Positions 24,690 to 35,640 of a stretch of 64,000 bases of DNA are shown piece by piece. How positions within the stretch are numbered: position 1 is the stretch's first letter; every line of letters starts with the position of its first letter. Position numbers and translations under genes: made by a program. Source of the DNA: Symsagittifera roscoffensis (taxonomy: Eukaryota > Xenacoelomorpha > Acoela > Convolutidae); the NCBI RefSeq assembly GCF_963678635.1, contig NC_087063.1:26719649-26783648 (forward strand), given 5' to 3'. Under the pieces are notes generated by a model. The model was not told where the DNA came from, ran no database searches, and saw only the letters and a list, made by a program, of their open reading frames with translations.

Positions 24690-24750
24690 TTATGTTGAAC
24701 AAACGTCGTTCACATGCTAGAATGGGCTCATGTGAACGTTCTCTCCAACA
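24690..24750. repeat. Short inverted repeat
   Basis: CGTTCACATG and CATGTGAACG form a 10-bp perfect stem separated by about 12 bp. It lies just left of the hAT-like insertion, in the host sequence. Confidence 0.5.
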
Positions 24751-24765
24751 TCGACCAAGTGTACT

Positions 24766-25167
24766 CAGGGGCGGATCTAGGATTTTCTCGAGTGGGGGGC
24801 GGATTTTCAAAAAACTTTCGAAAATTTTTACGACCTTTTTTTTTAGGTCGATCAGATTGATTTTCCGAGCTCTCCCAAAGCAGTAAAAAGAACCTGTTTT
24901 GGCCAAATTTTCTGCGCCGCAGGCAATTTTCGAAAAAAAAACAGGTCAAAAAAGCCGTTTTTGGGCACTTTTTGGAAAATTTTGACAAAAAAACGCGTTT
25001 TTTTTGGCGCGCGCTCCCCCTCAAAATTAGTATATATTGGCGCCGAAGGCGCCTTAAGAAAAGTATGAGGGTCGGTCGGCCAAAAATGGATTTCTTAAAA
25101 AGTACTAAAGGGGGGACCCTTTGGGTTGGCAGGGGTTCGAATCCCTGAGGGGGGGCGTCCGCCCCTG
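24766..25167. mobile_element. hAT-like non-autonomous element, 402 bp
   Basis: The terminal inverted repeats are CAGGGGCGGA at the left end and TCCGCCCCTG at the right end. A perfect 8-bp target duplication, AGTGTACT, flanks it (24758-24765 and 25168-25175). Ends starting CAGGGG plus an 8-bp duplication are hallmarks of hAT transposons. The interior is non-coding, contains A-runs and inverted stretches, and near the right end carries GGGTTCGAATCCC, a perfect Pol III B-box-like sequence. Confidence 0.85.
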
Positions 25168-25414
25168 AGTGTACTTTCCCCCTCCCTCAACCAAATAAAA
25201 GACGAATTTAACAATTTGCTGGGTAACTAGCCATTTTGACTGAATTTTTTGTATCTTCCGAAAGATAGTGTTGTCTCGAGCTCAAAATTAAAAAGATGAT
25301 TCACCTATGATCATTTTTCGTGAAGTTGTGGGAGCTCATAGATGGCAAATTTGTGACAATTATCATTTTGCGCTATTTACGCGTAAGTGGAGATATAATC
25401 TCTCTTAAAATCGT

Positions 25415-26120
25415 ACAAAACGGTTTTCTCAAAATTGGTATGAGATTCGACAAAAAGTGAACAAAACAAAAAATGCTTAGAATTAATATGGTGCTATTTT
25501 TTCCTCGAAAATTTTAATCAAACTTTTAACCCACAAATGGGTCATTTTGGTTTTTAATAATCAAGAAATACGCTGAAACTACCGAGTTAGTTTATGAGAA
25601 AGTTATATCAAAAGAAGCATCTTACACAGCCCAGCAAAGTTCTAGAAGGTTAAAACATCCAAAAATTTGCGTACAACTTTTAGAATTTGTTTTCAGCAAA
25701 TGTTTTGATTTTTATATAGTAGCAATGATCTTTTGTGGCTATCAACCAAAAATATATTTTCCTATACAGATTTTTGGAAATTTTATTTTTCTGGAAAATC
25801 GTTAGGCAGAAAAGGTCATTTTACTTTAAAAAATTAAACTCTTTGGCTGAAAACAAATTTCAAACGCTTCACGCGAATTGTCGAAAGTTTTACACTTCTA
25901 AAATTTTGTTGTGCTGTGTAAGAGGTTTCTTTTGATATATTTTTCTCATCAATTAACTTGGTAGTTTCAGCGTAATTCTTGATTTTTAAAACAACCAAAA
26001 TGACCCATGTGTGGGGTAAAAGTTTGGTTAAGAATTTCGAGGAAAATTCTGGTGAAATTTTAAGCAATTTTTGTTCTGTTTTTTTTTGTCTAATCTCAAC
26101 TTAATTTGAGAAAAACACGT
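25415..26120. mobile_element. Foldback (long inverted repeat) element
   Basis: The left arm (about 25415-25665) and right arm (about 25885-26120) are diverged reverse complements over roughly 240 bp. Matching landmarks are 'ccacaaatgggtcatttt' (left) with 'aaaatgacccatgtgtgg' (right), and 'tatcaaaagaagcatcttac' with 'gtaagaggtttcttttgata'. The central spacer of about 220 bp is unrelated AT-rich sequence. Arms of this length suggest a foldback transposon or a large MITE; its exact ends are unclear. Confidence 0.65.
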
Positions 26121-26151
26121 TTGAAAATTCAAATGTTCGTTTTGTCCGGAT

Positions 26152-26532
26152 AGGGACAGAACAACAGTGCGCAAAAAGACAATGTTGTTCAACAGTGCCG
26201 AAAGATTTTTTGAAAACTGTTTTTACTGGTCCCAAATCACTGACAAGTAAGTTAAATCAAATCGACGGAAGTTGAAAAGTCAATAATCGCCATTTTAATG
26301 GATGCCGCTTGTTAAACAAACAAAAGTTGCCTAAGTTCGGCGTCATACATTTTTGAACAATGAATTAACTCAGCAAAGTGTCAAATTTTCTCGTTTTCGC
26401 TCTAAAACAAAACAGTTTTCAAACCAACTTTTCAACTACTAGCAAATAGAATTCAAAATTTTCAAATATCCACAATTTTCGGCACTGTTGAACACATTTT
26501 TTGTTTCGGCACTGTTGAACACCCCCCGCCCC
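26152..26532. mobile_element. hAT-like non-autonomous element, 381 bp
   Basis: Flanked by a perfect 8-bp duplication GTCCGGAT (26144-26151 and 26533-26540). A paralogous empty site exists at 24654-24661, where the same host repeat reads straight through 'gtccggataatttaaat'. The subterminal motif TTCAACAGTGCCGAAA occurs near the left end and twice in reverse orientation near the right end, and the ends are imperfect inverted repeats (AGGGACAG against GGGGCGGG). It has no coding capacity. Confidence 0.8.
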
Positions 26533-26674
26533 GTCCGGATAATTTAAATCAGCACTGTAGTTACTCAACTTAATTTATTTGTATTTCTTTCAAAAATACT
26601 GCTATCTGATTGGTTGAAAATTCGCATCGTTCAATTTGCTAAAAACAAAGTGAACTTTCTCATCTAAATCAATT

Positions 26675-26693
26675 GGGGGGGGGGGGGGGGGGG
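26675..26693 (+). repeat. Poly-G tract (19 G)
   Basis: An uninterrupted run of 19 guanines followed by TT and more guanines. It is the second such run in the window and may form a G-quadruplex; its length may be inexact. Confidence 0.8.
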
Positions 26694-27456
26694 TTGGGGG
26701 TGTGTTGCTCGCATGGTCCGTAGAATGTTAAGAATCTGATAAGACGATCTCTAAAAATTATTTTAATCACTCACTGGATTTGAGGTCGTTTGATTTTTGG
26801 CTCCTGTATCAATTTTATTTGTTTTGGTGCATCATCATGCTGCGCAAACAATCCAAATAAGTTATCCGGATCACAAATATATGCATTTGAACATGTCGAT
26901 TGAGGCATTAATTTGTGTGTCATTCGGTATCATATTATGTGTATTGCGTTTCAGAGGCACTGTGTTGAGTGTTTAAAAAGACGTAAACATGACTACAAAA
27001 TGCAATTGTACGTTGGCTCAATTTTACCATCAGATACCATTGATTGCTGAGCTTTCAAATCACAGAATTACTATTATTATTTGTGATTACTTCTATCTTG
27101 ACTGATACCTTAGACTGTAGAGACTTAATCGATTCATAAGTCCGATCAATCAACAAACCTCGCCCTTTCATACATTTAAGCTGAATCTCGCAACTGGCTC
27201 CCAAATTCAATTTTGCCTGATTAAATCAAATTCCATATCACCTTATCTATCACCTGTTAGCAAATTTACTCTGAATTTTTGTCATTAAATACTGCGTCTA
27301 GATACTTAAGATTCCCCGGTTGAATCTGATTCAAACTGCTAGAAAATCTTATTGCAAATTTGAGCTCGATAATAAACAAATTGTATACTCGGCTGAATCC
27401 ACTTGAAACCTGGTCAAGTTCGAGTTGGACTCGGAATTGCGGACAAATATCAAAGA
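26694..27456. other. Upstream region of the SLC6-type gene
   Basis: About 760 bp without a coding frame, presumably holding the promoter and 5' UTR. No clear TATA box or initiator could be assigned. Confidence 0.4.
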
Positions 27457-30400
27457 ATGACCGAAACGTCAGCAACCAGCTTCTCGACTGTTCCCAACTT
27501 TACGAAGCTAAACGGCTATGATTTGGGGAATGGACAACGAGGCGCGAGTGTTGTGGGTGTGGATGTGTTGGGTGCATCGGACGTGATCAAAATAGGGAAT
27601 GTTAGTGGGCGCATTAAGTTCAACATGCTGGCGGACAAGAAGAGACTCATTCAGTTCACGCCCTTTCTAGACTACTCGCAGTTGGAGGAGGGGGCAGAGG
27701 TCGAGTTCCCAGCCACTCTTGTCCTCATCAATTCCATCATACACAATCCGTCCCAAAAAAGAAGGTGATTTCAGTCCATTTTCAGTGTATAGTTTCTGTG
27801 AAAAACGTCTGATATTATTCTTCGAATTCAGTCATGTTTGAAATGAAAATATGCCATTCCATGATGAGCGCTTGGCAATCCGTCTTAAGATAAAAATCTT
27901 TAAACAAATTATTCTTAGTGTGCTACAAGATTTGACGTTTGTCAGGCACTGAAAGACTGAAGTTGATTTCCTCTTAGCTAAATTAAATTATTTGATTTGT
28001 TTCAGTGACTTCTGGGTGGTGTATGGTGGCCTCGGAGACCAAATGCTGTGTGTTATCGAAGACGCAGCTATCCAGTCCCAAGATCTGGCTAAATCCAAAC
28101 CCCATGAGTTCTACTATGTGGGGAGACTAAAAGGAAGAACTATAGTTTACGAGCACAAGGAAAGCTACTACAAGAGTCGCTGCACCAATACTGTCACGGT
28201 GCAGAAGAATCAAAACAGGCAATACGAAGTACGTATTGACTCCCGCCAATACCCCCAGCCCCTCCTCCCCTCTTCAATGAAGCAGTGAAACGCCACACGA
28301 ATTATCTTTTGAATTTGACAAATTTATGATGAAAATCATATTGCATTCATCATGCTGAAGCTGATTTGTTTGCTTTGATTGATAGGAGCTGTTATCAGAA
28401 ATGCAAAGAATACGGGTGGAATAGTTTGCATTTTGTAAGACATTAAATCATCAATACTACTGTTATTCAATAGATAGCAACATAAAACAGGATGTTATCA
28501 TAATAGCAAAACTATGTTTCAGAGAAAATAAGTTGAAACTATCGCACCCGATGTGTCTGGGCAAGTTTCCCCAGAAATATGCTCAACATAGAATAAGATT
28601 GGAAGGCTTCAATCACACAATTAAAGTTTTTTCTGATATTCACTGTTTCTTTTTGTTTTAGGCTATCAAGAAACCAGCTTCTCTGCTCAAAATCAATAAT
28701 CGCTATCCGAAAAAGAAGAGCAGCAGTAAAAGTGGAGGTCAAGACGATGATATTTTGAACAGGGAAAAGTGGAACAACAAAGCTCAATATCTCCTATCAT
28801 GTGTTGCATTTGCCATTGGACTAGGAAATGTTTGGAGATTTCCGTGGCTGGCACAGAAGTATGGTGGGGGTGCTTTCCTAATTGCATACTGTCTGAGTTT
28901 CTGCTTTGTCGGTTTGCCAATGTTTGTCCTGGAAGTCTCAATCGGTCAGAGGATGCAGAGAGGTCCTCTGCTGGTCTGGGCGGCAATAAACCCAGCTGCG
29001 TGTGGAATCGGAATCGCGTGTATGATAGTGGCGTTTGTGAATTCAGTGTATTACAGTGTGGTCGTTAGTTGGTGCCTGTTTTACTCATTAAAATCTTTCG
29101 GATACCCTGCACCTTGGTACGATTGTTCAGACTTGCGAGATAAAGAGGGACCCTTAGCGGAGTGTGAACAATGGGGAGCTGTGAGGTACTTCTGGTACAG
29201 AAACACCCTGGATGTTTCCCCGGCTATTGACGAAGGAGTGGGATTCAACATTAAGATCAGTGCGACCTTGGTGTTTGCATGGCTCATCATTTTCCTGTCT
29301 CTCAATAAGGGAATCAGAAGGTCGGGCAGACTGTCTTACTTCACAGCTCTCTTCCCTTATTTCGTGATGGCCATCTTTCTCATCAGAGGTAACTAGTGCT
29401 GCGATCTTATTCATTGACCTAATCACTATCATGCTAATTTAAAACTCCATCCTGCACCAGCAGCATTATTTAGGCAAAAGCTTGGGCTCCGAAGGCGAAT
29501 AGATCAGCTCTGACTATCTAAACCTTAATCCCGAATTGTTCCTTTACCAAATTCTAAAAAAATTTCTAGATTTCACTTTGAAATGGTCAACCTTATATTA
29601 AAATACGGTTAGTTTTTTTTTAGTTGAGTGGTGTAAGAGTAAACGATGAACGTCGTAAAGAGTCTCATATAGGTCGTGATAAGTTTTTTTTTGTAGGTAA
29701 AACCCTAATCGAACAGCGGAAGTGTAAAGGTCACGAAAAACGTGACCCACTTCTAATTTCGAAAATGGAATTTAAGTATCAGATTCCCAGCTCAATAAAA
29801 TTATTTGGTACCGGTCTACTTACATGCGTGCCATTTAGCATGCAGCTATTGGCGCAAAAAGAACGTTTTTCAAATAAGTCAATGTTGTTTTTGTGTTTTC
29901 TTGTGTTTATTGGCTCTTTTCCAATTTTCTGTTGGCTATGTTCGAATAAAAGTCGATGAACGTAGTTCAGATACATATAAAGGTCTCGATGATTTTTTAA
30001 AACTTTTTTTATAAAGAAAAGCCTTAAAATTTGTTCAGGCTCAATTTTTTTCGCGGTTTGACTTGTGATTTTATTTTAAGTTCAGTGCATTTCTATTGCT
30101 AAAAGTAAGGCAAACTCCACAATCGAACAGTGGAAGTGTAAAGGTCACGAAAAACGTGATCGGCTTCTAGTTTCGAAAATATAAAGTTTTACTTATTGAT
30201 ACAGTTTACTCAAATTGGGTTATCTTTATCAAAATCATAAAACAGCCAATCATAAATTGTTTTAGAATTTTAGAGAGCTTTGACGCCTTACATGCCCAAA
30301 ATATGATATTAAAAACAAGTCTTGTGCTGAAGTTATTTTTGGGGTTTTTTTCAAAAAACAAGTCAATAGCTTTTTCTGTTTCACTTGCGTTCATTGACTA

Positions 30401-33400
30401 GTTTCCTACTGTCTGTTGGCTATATTTCGTGACGCTTGTTTTTTTAATACTGACATATAAAAAAAACTACGAAGGTATTTTATATCCAGTTCGTGTGAAC
30501 GCAAGTACTTTGTGAACTTTTGTGGCCGAGTGAATGAGCAATTCAAATTTGGATTAGTTACGAATCGAATTTCTTTTATAGTTGCGGCGAAGAAATAAGC
30601 TTGAGCTCGCGCAGACGTCATTTGCAAGGTTCATTAAGTTTGACTGTGGTATTCAATAGTTTGCATATGTCTTCTAAGCCGTAATTTGTTCACATACAAA
30701 CTATAGCTGGCTTGTTAGCTAAGACTTGTCATTATCTCATGACTGTGGTAGAATTTTGTTTCAGGGTTTACTCTGGAAGGCTTCGAAAATGGACTTCAGA
30801 GGATGTTCTCACCAGACATGTCCAGACTGTGGGATCCCATTCTCTGGTTGGAAGCATCGGCACAGATAGTTTTCTCGCTCTCTGTCGGATTCGGAGGCTA
30901 CATGGCATTCTCGTCCTACATGCCCCTGGACAACAACTGTTACCGAGATTGCATTCTGATTGGACTCATTAACTGTGCCACGTCAATCATGGTCAGCATT
31001 GTGGTGTTCTGTGTTCTTGGATTCCGAGCTACAAAGCAGTACCAAGAATGTCTTCAGCAGAAAGAGCAACTCAATTCTACTCAGGCACCCCAGGAATGTG
31101 TACTTAATAACTTCCTGGACAACGCGGCTGAAGGTACTGGAATCGCGTTTATCGCATTTACAGAAGCCATGAATAGTTTCGGATCTATTTCACCGCTGTT
31201 TGCGGCTCTGTTTTTCCTTATGTTGGTCACTCTTGGAATCGGATCTATGTTCGGAACCCTACAAGGTATCCTGACTTCGCTCTACGACGTTTTTCTAAAA
31301 GGAAACGTGACTCCGAAGATGGTTTCAATTTCGACATGCTTGGCCTGTCTTTCTCTGTCTCAGATTTTCAGTCTCACAAATGGAGAGTACTTCATGCAGA
31401 TATTTGACAAGTATGCGGTCACTCTACCACTGCTCATCATCACCTTTTTCGAGCTGCTCGCAATCAATTGGTTAGTTTTTAACTAATTCTTTTTGTTGTT
31501 AAGATCCAACTCAGCAAAATCGCTATTGGATCTTTCAGATGTGCAGCAAGTTTGAACAATAACTGTTGGAAAAGGTGGAAGTTATTGTCTAGAATTTTTA
31601 AGAGCTGATGAACGTAGTTAAGACTCTTATAAAGGTCCTGATGATTTTTTTGTGTTTATTTTGTGCATTCATACATATTAATGCATTTATGAATGCACTT
31701 CGGTATATATGCACTTTTTCAGTTCAATTCAAAGTCATCTGCTGAAAGTTACGTAAATAGCACTCTCCGAATACAAACGTGGAAATGGCGTGAAAAAAGG
31801 TGATCGATTTCTTATTTCGGAAGTAGAATTTAATTTTAGGTTTGCCAGCGGAATAAAAGCTTTTCCTAATGATCCAGTTTTCTCAAATTGGGTTTTTTTT
31901 AATCACAAAGCGCCGAATATAAATTGCTCATGAAATTCAAAGACCTTTAAGGTCACAAGTCATTTTTTTCTCTTTTTGCGTTCCTTGACTCTTTTCCAAC
32001 TGTCTGATGGCAATGTGTAGTTGTTTAAGTGGCAATTTTGCTGCATAGAACTGGTTTTTCAATAGCCTCTGTGGCTGTTTTATTAGTGGCTAGTGTAAGT
32101 ATTTTCGAAGCTAGCGTGGCTCTTAGTCTCCAGGTCGAAAATTCTATTCCAGCCCAAGACAAAAGTCTTTTATTTCCAGTTTAAGAGTAATGAACGTAGT
32201 GAAGACTCTTATATAGGTCTTGCTGATTTTTTTGTTTTTTTTTTCCAGGAAAAAGTCATAAAAGTCTCCAATAAATACAGATGTGCATTGATAAGTATTA
32301 ATGCATTTATGAATGCGCTTTTTGAGTTCAATTGAAATTCATCTGCTGAAAGTTACGTAAAAAAAACTCCAAATACAAATGTGGAAATGGCGCAAAAAAT
32401 TTTGAACAATTTCTAGTTTCGAAAGTGGAATTTATTTCTTACATTTCCAGCGGAATAAAAACTTTACCTATTGGTCCATTTTTTGGAAATTGGTTTAATG
32501 TTATCAAAAAAGCGCCAGTCGTGAATCGTTCTAGAAATTCAAAGAGCTTAAAGGACATCTATTGTTTTTCTTTGAAATTCGATAGTTGAGATTTTTTCAA
32601 CAAGAGTCAGTGTTTTTTTGTTAACTTGCGTTCATTACTTTTTTCCAATCTTCGATTGGCTGTGTTTTATAGTTTGTGGTGTGCAGCTTCGTCTCTGTGT
32701 TGAATTAAGGTTCGCTATCTAATTTTTGATTTTTGCACACTTGCAGGTACTGGGGCATCAAGCGAGTGGCAGATGACATCCATCTGATGTGTGGGAGAAG
32801 ACCCTCGTTCTTTTTCCTGCTCTGTTGGAGATACATCACCCCCACCCTCATGGCCACCCTGTTCCTTGGCAGTGTCATTTCTGTCATCAACGAGGGGGGA
32901 GAGACTTATGACAGGTGAATGATGATTGCTGATACAATCTTTTTTTTAAACTTAATTCCGAAACATCTGCGCAAAATCATGTCTAATTCTTATTTTATAA
33001 ACGATAATAGAAAGCAAATTTCAAAAAAGGTCTCTAGTTGAAACAATGTCAATATTAGAAATATGGAAATGTTAATTTTTGTAACATCTATGGTTCCAAC
33101 TTAATGTCTTTGCTGTGTGTAGGTGGGACGACAACCTGGGCAAAGTAGTGAAGCACGAGATGCTGCCTCTTTGGGCCCAGTTCCTGTGTGGAATAGTGGC
33201 CGCACTGTCCACCCTCTCCATCCCCATAATCCTCATCGGAACAAAGCTGGGATGCTGGAAGATAGAGTTCAACTTTGTGGAGGACGATTTTGTGAGCGAA
33301 CATGTGTTGAATAAGCTGTGGAATAAGCACAACGTGGAGTTCTATACTCCGAATAGACTGGAGAGGTGGATTCTGCGGATGAAGAAACCATCAGCTGAAG

Positions 33401-34273
33401 AGAGGTTTTCGGATTCGAGCCTGTACCCGCCTGCTAGACAGGTGTCGACTGCGGATGCGCCACTCGGACGAGAGCTGAAAATGGTGTCGGGGGCTGCAAA
33501 TGGGGATGCTTATGACAGCATGAACGAACTCACACTTGGTAAGTCGAAAGTATGAGTTGAAGAAATGTATGTAGTTTTTTCACGATTTATTAGTTCAAAC
33601 CACGAGTTGCAAAAAGTTAATGTTATTTATTAGAGTTTAGTCGGGTGAAGTTTATTGGAAATTATTCAGAAACTTTGAAACTCAAAAGATTTACCGCAAC
33701 ATGCAGATTTGGCAGTGGAATTTGTATTTTTTGAATATGGGTAATTCATAGTTGACTAGGGCGAAAATTATAATTGATCAATTAAACATACCTCGGCTGT
33801 CCAACTTACCAAGGTGAATTTACGGTTTTGACTCCTCATCAAATTATTCAAATATGTGTGCTTGTTTTCAACATGAAATCACATATGGGCGAAAAAAAAC
33901 CTGAGAAAGGAACGCAAAATTTCACGCGCGCTTTATTTTAGGTTCGATCACCAGTGAGATGAACGGATTTCTGACAGAAAATCTATATGGAAAACAAAAG
34001 AATGAAAAGCCTCCTCAGGAAGCGATCAAATTGAAGGTGAAAAGACCTTCCCTCGTAGGCGCATTCCAGCCCCCAATTGCTGAGAGCTCCATCCCCTGTT
34101 CGTCCAATACGTCATCATCTCCTTCTAGACCTCCGACCTCGAACGCGAAATTAGAACGTCAGGGGTCGTCGGTTGATTACGACAACATGACTTCTTCCTC
34201 CAGCAGTGATTTGGCCTTGAATATGAAACCGAAGCCTGGTCAATTGGTGGTTGACATAGAGAAGAACTTTTGA
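27457..34273 (+). CDS. SLC6 sodium-coupled amino acid transporter (SLC6A15-20 type) with long N-terminal extension
   Basis: I place seven exons: 27457-27764, 28006-28228, 28662-29388, 30765-31470, 32747-32914, 33123-33538 and 33942-34273, totalling 959 residues. All introns are GT-AG and all phases match. From residue 210 on it is an SLC6 transporter: TM1 holds GLGNVWRFPWLAQKYGGGAF with the Na+/substrate-binding backbone, followed by SIGQRMQRG, PWYDC, a TM6-like SVGFGGYMAFSSY and TM8 FIAFTEAMNSFGS. Wording such as DNNCYRDC and YFWYRNTLDVS points to the neutral amino acid (SLC6A15-20) branch; substrate is not deducible. The loop between TM7 and TM8 is much shorter than in human SLC6A15/17. The C-terminal 100 residues are Ser/Pro-rich and probably cytosolic. 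Residues 1-177 (exons 1-2) are soluble and unrecognised. Exon 3 has no in-frame ATG before TM1, so an upstream exon must supply the start; ATG 27457 has purine at -3. Confidence 0.85.
29632..29945 (+). repeat. Dispersed hairpin-bearing repeat in SLC6 intron 3, first copy
   Basis: Head 'cgatgaacgtcgtaaagagt' and the best-preserved hairpin of the family at 29719-29753: GAAGTG and CACTTC outer stem, GGTCACG and CGTGACC inner stem, loop of five A. The tail is at about 29920. Confidence 0.75.
29946..30425 (+). repeat. Dispersed hairpin-bearing repeat in SLC6 intron 3, second copy
   Basis: Directly follows the previous copy in the same orientation. The head 'gtcgatgaacgtagttcag' is at about 29951, the hairpin at 30133-30167, and the tail 'gttggctatattt' at about 30415. 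Confidence 0.75.
31600..32025 (+). repeat. Dispersed hairpin-bearing repeat in SLC6 intron 4, first copy
   Basis: Head 'gctgatgaacgtagttaaga' at about 31606 and the usual tail near 32000. The central hairpin is diverged ('gtggaaatggcgtgaaaaaa'), defining a subfamily shared with the next copy. Confidence 0.7.
32183..32665 (+). repeat. Dispersed hairpin-bearing repeat in SLC6 intron 4, second copy
   Basis: Head 'aagagtaatgaacgtagtga' at about 32183, with the same diverged central block ('gtggaaatggcgcaaaaaat') as the preceding copy. Like intron 3, intron 4 carries two copies in the same orientation. Confidence 0.7.
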
Positions 34274-35029
34274 CGACTGAAGAAATGTTTATTCACGTGG
34301 ATAGATACTTATTTAGGACGACTTAGACTTGCTGCACCTTTCGACCTCTTTGTTTTGATTTGAAAAACTGCTTTCGGAGTAGCTTAGCCGAACCGTTTAT
34401 GTATTCGAGATTTTGTTTCTGTTAATTCTATATTGGCTATTGCTGAGTTAGACTATGATGACAGATAGAACCTGATTATGTTTTTTGTTAAGCTGCATTT
34501 TTAGTCAAGTATTTTTGGACTGTATTTATTTTATTGTAAAATTTAGTGAATTTAATTGCAACATTTTTCAGCTTTCTAGCTATCAATTTGTAACGTGGTG
34601 GACAGTTTTTACAGTCAGAGGGTTTTCGACGAAATTGAGTCAAAGTGATCCAAGCAAAGTACGGCTAATTTATGCATATAACACAACCGAATTTTTGTCT
34701 ATTATCAAATACTTAAATTGCTTATTCTCGATTCAGATAAAATTAAATTGAACCTGCGGTTTTGGGATTTGGGTCATATTTGGGATGACAAAGGTTGTAG
34801 GTTCAAGCCTGTGCGGGACATCTAAATTTTTGCAAACAATAAATTTTGTGCTTTGATGTTATTTTTCGGGTTATCAGTTGTCTGTTTTTTTTTTAGTCGG
34901 CTGCTTTAGTTATCTTAGCTAGAATTGCATTCGATCTCAATCAATCCATAATAATTTAAGACTCCTGGTAGAAATTTTCTGTTGATATGAGCTACTTCAA
35001 TCAACAGAAAATTAACCCTAAATAACGAA
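34274..35029. other. 3' flank of the SLC6-type gene
   Basis: Contains the presumed 3' UTR. At about 34755-34825 there is a tRNA-like piece with the B box GGTTCAAGCC and an AT-rich trailer, probably another SINE fragment. No gene is seen. Confidence 0.4.
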
Positions 35030-35640
35030 TAGTTCAAAAAGAAAGATCGGAGAAAACGAATGTAGTTACCTCTTCAAAATCATATAGAATGGCTAAACAG
35101 GTGCTTGGAGTTTTAGCACATCAGTGTGGTGAATATGAATTTATGGAGGAGTATTTTCAATTAGGCAGGGTTTATTTGCTACAAGAACCCGCAAAAAAAG
35201 AGCCATACATACGAAATATTTATGCACCCGTTGTTTTCTAATTCAAGACAAAAAAAATATATGCTCAGAATATACACACAAAACAAAAAAAAAGCTGACA
35301 AAAGACGTGCGTTTGGTTTCTGCTCCTTGAGTTCTTAAACGTTACGAGTGGTGAGCTTTATCTTTCGCGGTTCCACTTTTGGTTTCTTTTTCAGCAAAAT
35401 CCAAATTAATTTGCTAAAAGAAACGCAAAAAACGCTCCTCGATTACGAAAGTAAACGTGGCGCAAAAAAACTTAAAAGACTTCTAGTTGATTCACTTTTG
35501 ATGCAGACTTCTCAATTTTGTTTATTTTTATTCAAAAAAGTCAGTCATAAAATCGAGCCAACAATAGGAACGCTAATAAACAAAAACATCGGTTGTACAT
35601 GAAAACTAAAAGCTAAGTTAAACTGGGGATTGAAGCGGTG

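Noticed and set aside
28006-28288. Exons 1-2 of the SLC6 locus taken as a separate 196-residue gene ending at 28288
   Set aside because: Possible as an isoform, but the transporter would then lack a start codon and the in-phase donor at 28229 would be unexplained; the joined model fits better.
32183-32230. Head of the hairpin repeat as a 5.8S rRNA derivative (resemblance of 'tcgatgaacgtagtgaa' to the conserved 5.8S core)
   Set aside because: The match is short, needs a 3-base gap and does not continue on either side; probably coincidence.
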